A stretch of DNA of 64,000 nucleotides from Phytopseudomonas straminea (GTDB taxonomy: Bacteria; Pseudomonadota; Gammaproteobacteria; Pseudomonadales; Pseudomonadaceae). The stretch's first letter is position 1; each line of letters opens with the position of its first letter. Location: the NCBI RefSeq assembly GCF_900112645.1, contig NZ_FOMO01000008.1, forward strand, positions 1 to 64,000, in the 5' to 3' direction. The translations under genes and the position numbers were made by a program. Below the pieces are notes generated by a model that was not told the origin of the DNA, made no database searches, and worked only from the letters and a program-made list of their open reading frames with translations. Shown here in pieces: positions 63,979 through 64,000 of the stretch.

Positions 63979-64000
63979 GATGAGGCGCTCCTGCTTTTTT

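Overview
The window looks like chromosomal DNA of a Pseudomonas species. Coding is dense and GC-rich, many genes sit in 4-nt overlapping operons, and the nicotinate (nic) and arsenic (ars) clusters match Pseudomonas putida types. Pseudomonas-style palindromic repeats lie between genes. I saw no tRNA, rRNA or CRISPR array. The left edge cuts through an IS110-family transposase.

Layout. 1-560: transposase tail and palindromic repeats. 0.56-6 kb: YdiJ-type FAD/Fe-S dehydrogenase, LysR regulator, PrpF-like isomerase. 6.2-11.6 kb: a signalling module of CHASE2-nucleotide cyclase, OmpA lipoprotein, FecR protein and GAF/HD-GYP phosphodiesterase. 11.6-16.8 kb: arsenic island arsR-arsC-arsH-arsN1-arsB, facing a second ArsR and a flavin monooxygenase of lower GC. 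17-20.4 kb: chemoreceptor, then a manganese riboswitch driving mntP and a membrane-anchored beta-propeller. 21-31.4 kb: a one-directional block of two hybrid histidine kinases, a chemoreceptor, a REC-HD-GYP phosphodiesterase and a REC-GGDEF diguanylate cyclase, so c-di-GMP is both made and destroyed under shared sensory control. 31.7-43.7 kb: a nicotinate degradation cluster (nicT, nicFEDC, nicX, nicR, nicAB, nicS) covering nicotinate to fumarate, without the porin nicP. 44-50.8 kb: SDR protein with a lost catalytic motif, DUF1348 protein with TetR and a perfect palindromic operator, LysR/AbrB-type transporter pair, hybrid kinase. 51-52.8 kb: fluoride riboswitch-crcB facing nhaA. 53-58.4 kb: acetyltransferase, response regulator coupled to a serine recombinase, LysR/TSUP exporter pair, ArgD-like aminotransferase. 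58.5-64 kb: LysR, a MITE-like repeat, and an overlapping operon combining a PanE-like reductase, VOC protein, MaoC hydratase, CoA-transferase, AroE and a divergent AroQ.

Most interesting: the last operon (no known pathway uses this set), the response regulator-recombinase pair, the CHASE2/FecR/OmpA/HD-GYP module, the c-di-GMP block with a pseudo-receiver, the atypical ArsR with its monooxygenase, and the three competing helices of the fluoride switch. Start codons were chosen by ribosome-binding-site position and, in the nic genes, by agreement of catalytic residue numbers with published enzymes as I remember them. Functional names rest on recognised motifs, not on database searches.
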